From Promethearchaeota archaeon (lineage in GTDB: Archaea > Asgardarchaeota > Lokiarchaeia > Sigyniarchaeales > Promethearchaeaceae), in the NCBI GenBank assembly GCA_016933055.1, contig JAFGBS010000031.1, positions 50,465-114,464 on the forward strand: a DNA stretch of 64,000 nt, given 5' to 3'. Positions within the stretch are counted from its first letter, which is position 1. Each line of letters starts with the position of its first letter. The translations under genes were made by a program, and so were the position numbers. Below, one piece after another: positions 60,468 through 64,000 of the stretch. The notes beneath the pieces were generated by a model. That model ran no database searches. It was not told the DNA's origin and was given only the letters and a program-made list of their open reading frames with translations.

Positions 60468-60542
60468 AAGTGACTTAAATATAAAAGTATGAATTTTTTT
60501 TAATCTCGTATTGTAACAAGAGATGATAAGGAAAGAAAGGAT

Positions 60543-63500
60543 ATGCCAAAATTAACGAGGTTTTATAAGAATTACATAATTTTGGCCATCCTTTTTTTGG
60601 GAATCTTTTCAAATATCAACACTAGGTTCCTGCCAGAAGTAAATAATACAATTTCTAAAGGAGTACACGATTCACCAGTCAGTTCAGATGTTTTTGATTC
60701 AGGAATCCTTTATTCAGGAATTCAAGATCCTTTAGGAATAAATGAAACGGCTATTCATACAGCAAGTGACCATTATACCATCGGAAACGGAACTAACCCT
60801 GATTATACCTCCCAAAATGCGGAATTTCCTCTTGATGTAACAAATGACTGGTACGGATATCGATACTCAGCTAATATCACTAATCTTGTGGATGAACAAG
60901 ATTGGATTTTAAACGGAAACTTTGGCAGCGATGTTGGTGTAACCCCTTCTACTCATATTGTACAAACATTTGAATCCTCCCATCCTTATGCTAATTCCCT
61001 AAATTCCGATCCCAGCGTCCTTGCAAACATAATAGCATCAATCGATGGAAATGGATGTAATTATATGAGGATTCATTTTGTGAATATTTCTACTGAGTGG
61101 AATCTAGATACACTTTATCTATGGGATGAATCCAATAATTTATTGGGTTGGTATGAAGCAAACTATGAAGATCTAATAACTCCTTGGTTTAATACATCTG
61201 TTGTAAACATCACAATGGAGACAAGTTCTTCGGGCACTGATTATGGGTTCTATATTGATTATTTCGAGACATATAATGGACAACTCTTTTCATTTAATTC
61301 TGATAACTGGACTCCCTATGGGAAAGGACTTGATTCAAGCAGAATGAATGCAGTCGCGAGTCATCAATTGAACAATTCTGCCATAAATGTTACACTAGCA
61401 GGAGTTCCGGGAACCGGGAATTCATACAGTTATAAATTTGATGAATCTGGAATATATCAAGAATTATCCATTCCTCGTGGAGGGGTACATGAAGCATGGC
61501 TCTCTATGGATTATAATGTACTTAGGGGGATTAATAACAATGAAATGATTTTATTTTTCAAAATTAATGATGTAATAATTTACCAGCGTGGATTTCAAAC
61601 TATTACGGGAGAGGGATTAACAAAATGGCATACCACGGGATTAGTTCAAATATCAATTCCTTCTTCAGTATTTAATGACCCAGTGAATGACCAAATCGTA
61701 AATATTTCTGTTGGTGTACAAGCAACAAAAAACAAAGTATATTCATTTAATCATGCGGACTTGCAGGAGGTCTATTTTGATAATATCACCTTAATTTTAA
61801 AAGCAGAAGTAAACTGCACTAATACGAATATAAACTTAAAAATTGATGGTCTTTCTCCGATTGATTCTCCTCTCCAGTGGGGAGAAGGAACTTTCAACCG
61901 ATTCTATGTCTGGGATACGAATCCAATTGAAATTTCATTAAGCACTGATACATTAAAGGTTGAATTTGACTTAGAATCTACAATATATGCTTTTCATTTC
62001 AATTATTCAAAACTGGAAGAGTATGGTGATGTAGGATCCCAAGTTATCATTTATACCAATAATTCTGTCCATTGGGAAACTTATTATCGAGTATATATTC
62101 CACTTTATTATGGGAATCTTGGATTTTCAGGAAACAAACCTCAAGATTGGGAAATGCTTCAGATTAATAATCCTCTAGACGATTCTGTGCCATTCTTAGA
62201 CGGGGAAAAAGGAGACGAGATATTTACGGTTGAGGGAGTAAATACTCCAGGCTGGTGGCGTTTTAAAGCAAGATCTACTAATATGATACCCTCCACTTCC
62301 ACAGAAGTATGGAATGGAATGGATTGGGAAAATTATCTTGATCAGATTACGTATAATATTAGCGATACATTGAGAATAAGAACCGCATTAAATGCATCAC
62401 TGGGTAATATTGAAAATAACGCCTCAACATGGGCTAATTTGACTATTTACGATCCAGACGATGGAGTATGGCATACTGAAAGTGTACATCCAGATATTAC
62501 AGGAGGAATTCAATTTTCTGATGTGAATATTGGTGCTTTTAATACAACGGGGGGAACCTATCGATACAAAATTATTTGGACAAATGGAACTAGTGCCGGA
62601 GGAAGAAATGGAACATTTATCGTTCAAAGAAACCTAGCATTTTCAATTTTGTATCCCAGAGACGCAATTGGAGATATGGTGACGGAAGAAATTCTCGGAG
62701 ATGTTATTCCACTTCGATTTATTTTGAATGATTCATTTACTGGAGTGAAACTGTCTAATTTACAGGTCCAATACAACTGGACTACTGGTACCGAATCTCT
62801 CATTGAAATTAGTCAAGGTATTTACGACGGAGCTTTAGATACTTTAGATTTAATGATTCCTGGCTATCACGAGATAAAATTTATAGCTTCTGGTTTTGGG
62901 TATCATAACTTAACTTTTATTTTAAAGGTTAATTTAGTTGAAGAAACCGAGGTAAAAATCATAGGACTAGACAATAATATCGATTATGGTACCAATTTTA
63001 GTATACGGATTAGTTATACATCAAAACATTTGAGCTATGGGATACCTGATGCCAATATCACTCTAAATTTATCTTCTACACACTATCTCGTCACCCCTGA
63101 AGTTGAAGATGGAAAATACATGATAGAGATCTCCAGCAAAGATGCATTTATGGGAGCAGGGTTTTATGACATTCAAATTAATGCTTCAAAACTCTATTTT
63201 CAAGATCAAGATATTGTCACTCGAATTCAAATCCTACCACGAACAATCTATTTCCAAATTTACATTAATTCTGCCGACTGCACCCTCAATAAATCCTATT
63301 CAAGCATCATAAAACGAAATCTAAATTTCTCGATTGGTATCTATTCATCAGCAGAACACTTACCTATATTAGAGGGGAGTGTATATATGACAGATGGAGT
63401 ATATACATCAGAAGCATTTGAAATTGTAGAGAGTTATTACTATTTGGAATTAAATACGTCTCAATTTGGATTAGGTACTCATTTTATCAGTATTATTTTT

Positions 63501-64000
63501 AATGAGACAAGTTATCAATCTGCATCTGAGAACCTAATGTTATCTATTACTCGTTTAAATTTTAATGCTTCATTTTACAACACCGAGGAAACCTTAGTTA
63601 TCGATCGGAACAAGGACTTTGAGGTGATTATAAGTGTTGAAGATCCATTGACTCATTTACCCATTACTGAGGCTAATATTTCCTATAGCTGGGTTTTTGG
63701 TCGAGGATTTCTGACAAATCTGGGTGATGGAAGATATGTATTCGAAGATTTAAGTCCCTACAATCTTGGTACGTATAAAATCACTTTTACAATTTCGTCA
63801 CCAAATGAGGATTATGAAACCACTACATTAACGTTGACTTTAGTATCTCAATTACCGGAAGGTACTTCCAGAATTTGGTGGTTTTTAATTCCTAGTGGAA
63901 TTGTAGCAATTATTACCACATCTATCTTACTTTTCAATGCCTACAAACGAAAAGTGATTATTCCAAGACAAGAACAGGAAATTAAACTACTAAGAAAGAA
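60543..64000 (+). CDS. Second giant cell-surface protein, tandem paralogue, cut by window edge
   Basis: An open frame from the ATG at 60543, with a GGAAAG/AAAGG ribosome site, runs past the right edge, giving over 1150 residues. It repeats the architecture of the gene upstream. A signal helix lies at about residues 9-30 and a CUB-like domain at about 142-240 (ESSHPYANSLNSDPS, then IHFVNISTEWNLDTLYLWDES). Shared segments include KIIWTNGT-AGG-NG-F, LYPRDAI and KIIGLDNNIDYGTNF near 805. A single membrane helix lies at about 1110-1133 (WWFLIPSGIVAIITTSILLF). Spacing between domains matches to within about ten residues, so the pair arose by tandem duplication. Sequence identity looks moderate, so the duplication is not recent. 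The cytosolic part, which should hold the longin-like module, lies beyond the window. Confidence 0.88.
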   Translation, partial: MPKLTRFYKNYIILAILFLGIFSNINTRFLPEVNNTISKGVHDSPVSSDVFDSGILYSGIQDPLGINETAIHTASDHYTIGNGTNPDYTSQNAEFPLDVTNDWYGYRYSANITNLVDEQDWILNGNFGSDVGVTPSTHIVQTFESSHPYANSLNSDPSVLANIIASIDGNGCNYMRIHFVNISTEWNLDTLYLWDESNNLLGWYEANYEDLITPWFNTSVVNITMETSSSGTDYGFYIDYFETYNGQLFSFNSDNWTPYGKGLDSSRMNAVASHQLNNSAINVTLAGVPGTGNSYSYKFDESGIYQELSIPRGGVHEAWLSMDYNVLRGINNNEMILFFKINDVIIYQRGFQTITGEGLTKWHTTGLVQISIPSSVFNDPVNDQIVNISVGVQATKNKVYSFNHADLQEVYFDNITLILKAEVNCTNTNINLKIDGLSPIDSPLQWGEGTFNRFYVWDTNPIEISLSTDTLKVEFDLESTIYAFHFNYSKLEEYGDVGSQVIIYTNNSVHWETYYRVYIPLYYGNLGFSGNKPQDWEMLQINNPLDDSVPFLDGEKGDEIFTVEGVNTPGWWRFKARSTNMIPSTSTEVWNGMDWENYLDQITYNISDTLRIRTALNASLGNIENNASTWANLTIYDPDDGVWHTESVHPDITGGIQFSDVNIGAFNTTGGTYRYKIIWTNGTSAGGRNGTFIVQRNLAFSILYPRDAIGDMVTEEILGDVIPLRFILNDSFTGVKLSNLQVQYNWTTGTESLIEISQGIYDGALDTLDLMIPGYHEIKFIASGFGYHNLTFILKVNLVEETEVKIIGLDNNIDYGTNFSIRISYTSKHLSYGIPDANITLNLSSTHYLVTPEVEDGKYMIEISSKDAFMGAGFYDIQINASKLYFQDQDIVTRIQILPRTIYFQIYINSADCTLNKSYSSIIKRNLNFSIGIYSSAEHLPILEGSVYMTDGVYTSEAFEIVESYYYLELNTSQFGLGTHFISIIFNETSYQSASENLMLSITRLNFNASFYNTEETLVIDRNKDFEVIISVEDPLTHLPITEANISYSWVFGRGFLTNLGDGRYVFEDLSPYNLGTYKITFTISSPNEDYETTTLTLTLVSQLPEGTSRIWWFLIPSGIVAIITTSILLFNAYKRKVIIPRQEQEIKLLRK

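Noticed and set aside
1..64000. tRNA, rRNA, CRISPR arrays, transposons or integrated elements
   Set aside because: I looked through all gaps; none exceeds 300 bases, none shows cloverleaf-like or repeat-spacer patterns, and no transposase or integrase frame was found.

Overview
This 64 kb window looks like a chromosomal segment of an Asgard archaeon. It is AT-rich and densely coding, with no intergenic gap over 300 bases. Archaeal information-processing and cofactor genes are abundant: proteasome beta subunit, archaeal AspRS, Pth2, TruD, type II methionine aminopeptidase, NOG1, CTP-dependent riboflavin kinase, archaeal FAD synthetase and methanofuran genes. They sit beside eukaryote-like genes: a Ras-like small GTPase with a longin/ACT-like neighbour, a profilin-like protein, an Alba-like protein, an HDAC-family deacetylase and very large CUB-containing surface proteins. 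The exact Asgard class cannot be fixed from this window alone; a Heimdall- or Loki-related lineage with an H4MPT/methanofuran C1 pathway is plausible.

Layout. 1-8.5 kb: a left-truncated glycyl radical enzyme divergent from a TetR regulator and a Gfo/Idh oxidoreductase, two membrane proteins, then a tail-anchored small protein paired with a large adenine methyltransferase. 8.6-10.5 kb: two convergent paralogous regulators with two HTH segments each. 10.5-16.2 kb: phospholipid synthase, RibK, translin, RibL, a cyclophilin-like protein, AMMECR1, Prs and the ATP-grasp enzyme MfnD. 16.2-22 kb: membrane-bound winged-helix regulator, GHMP kinase, longin/ACT-like protein, Ras-like GTPase, thymidylate synthase and proteasome beta. 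22-28 kb: small nucleic-acid-binding proteins, nucleotidyltransferase, MetAP, AspRS, Pth2 and TruD. 28-35.5 kb: a large polytopic protein with a cytosolic sensor-like module, HDAC-like enzyme, profilin-like protein, a minimal FtsX-type ABC transporter, Maf, a soluble protein with the same sensor-like module, and a zinc-ribbon membrane protein. 35.7-44.2 kb: PfkB kinase, GalT, UPF0200/UPF0201, HIT, a long coiled coil, and ADP-forming acyl-CoA synthetase with its DRTGG partner. 44.3-50 kb: a KaiC/Rad55-like ATPase and a minus-strand block UPF0248-NOG1-unknown-mfnF-mfnE. 50-56 kb: ArsR, GPH sugar transporter, D12 methylase, RpiA, diaminopropionate ammonia-lyase, GNAT and dUTPase. 56.3-64 kb: two tandem giant paralogous cell-surface proteins, the second cut by the window edge.

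How the genes fit together. MfnD, MfnE and MfnF imply methanofuran and therefore a tetrahydromethanopterin-type C1 pathway; the ADP-forming synthetase with its DRTGG partner would turn acetyl-CoA (or another acyl-CoA) into ATP. RibK plus RibL make FMN and FAD. dUTPase plus thymidylate synthase make dTMP. RpiA and Prs connect to PRPP, and GalT with the GHMP and PfkB kinases suggests sugar salvage.

The most interesting theme is a family of longin/roadblock-like modules. By eye the same module occurs in a soluble winged-helix protein, at the cytosolic end of a polytopic membrane protein, and at the cytosolic end of a single-pass CUB surface protein. With the Ras-like GTPase, its longin/ACT-like neighbour and the profilin-like protein, this suggests a membrane-linked signalling or trafficking toolkit that is largely undescribed.
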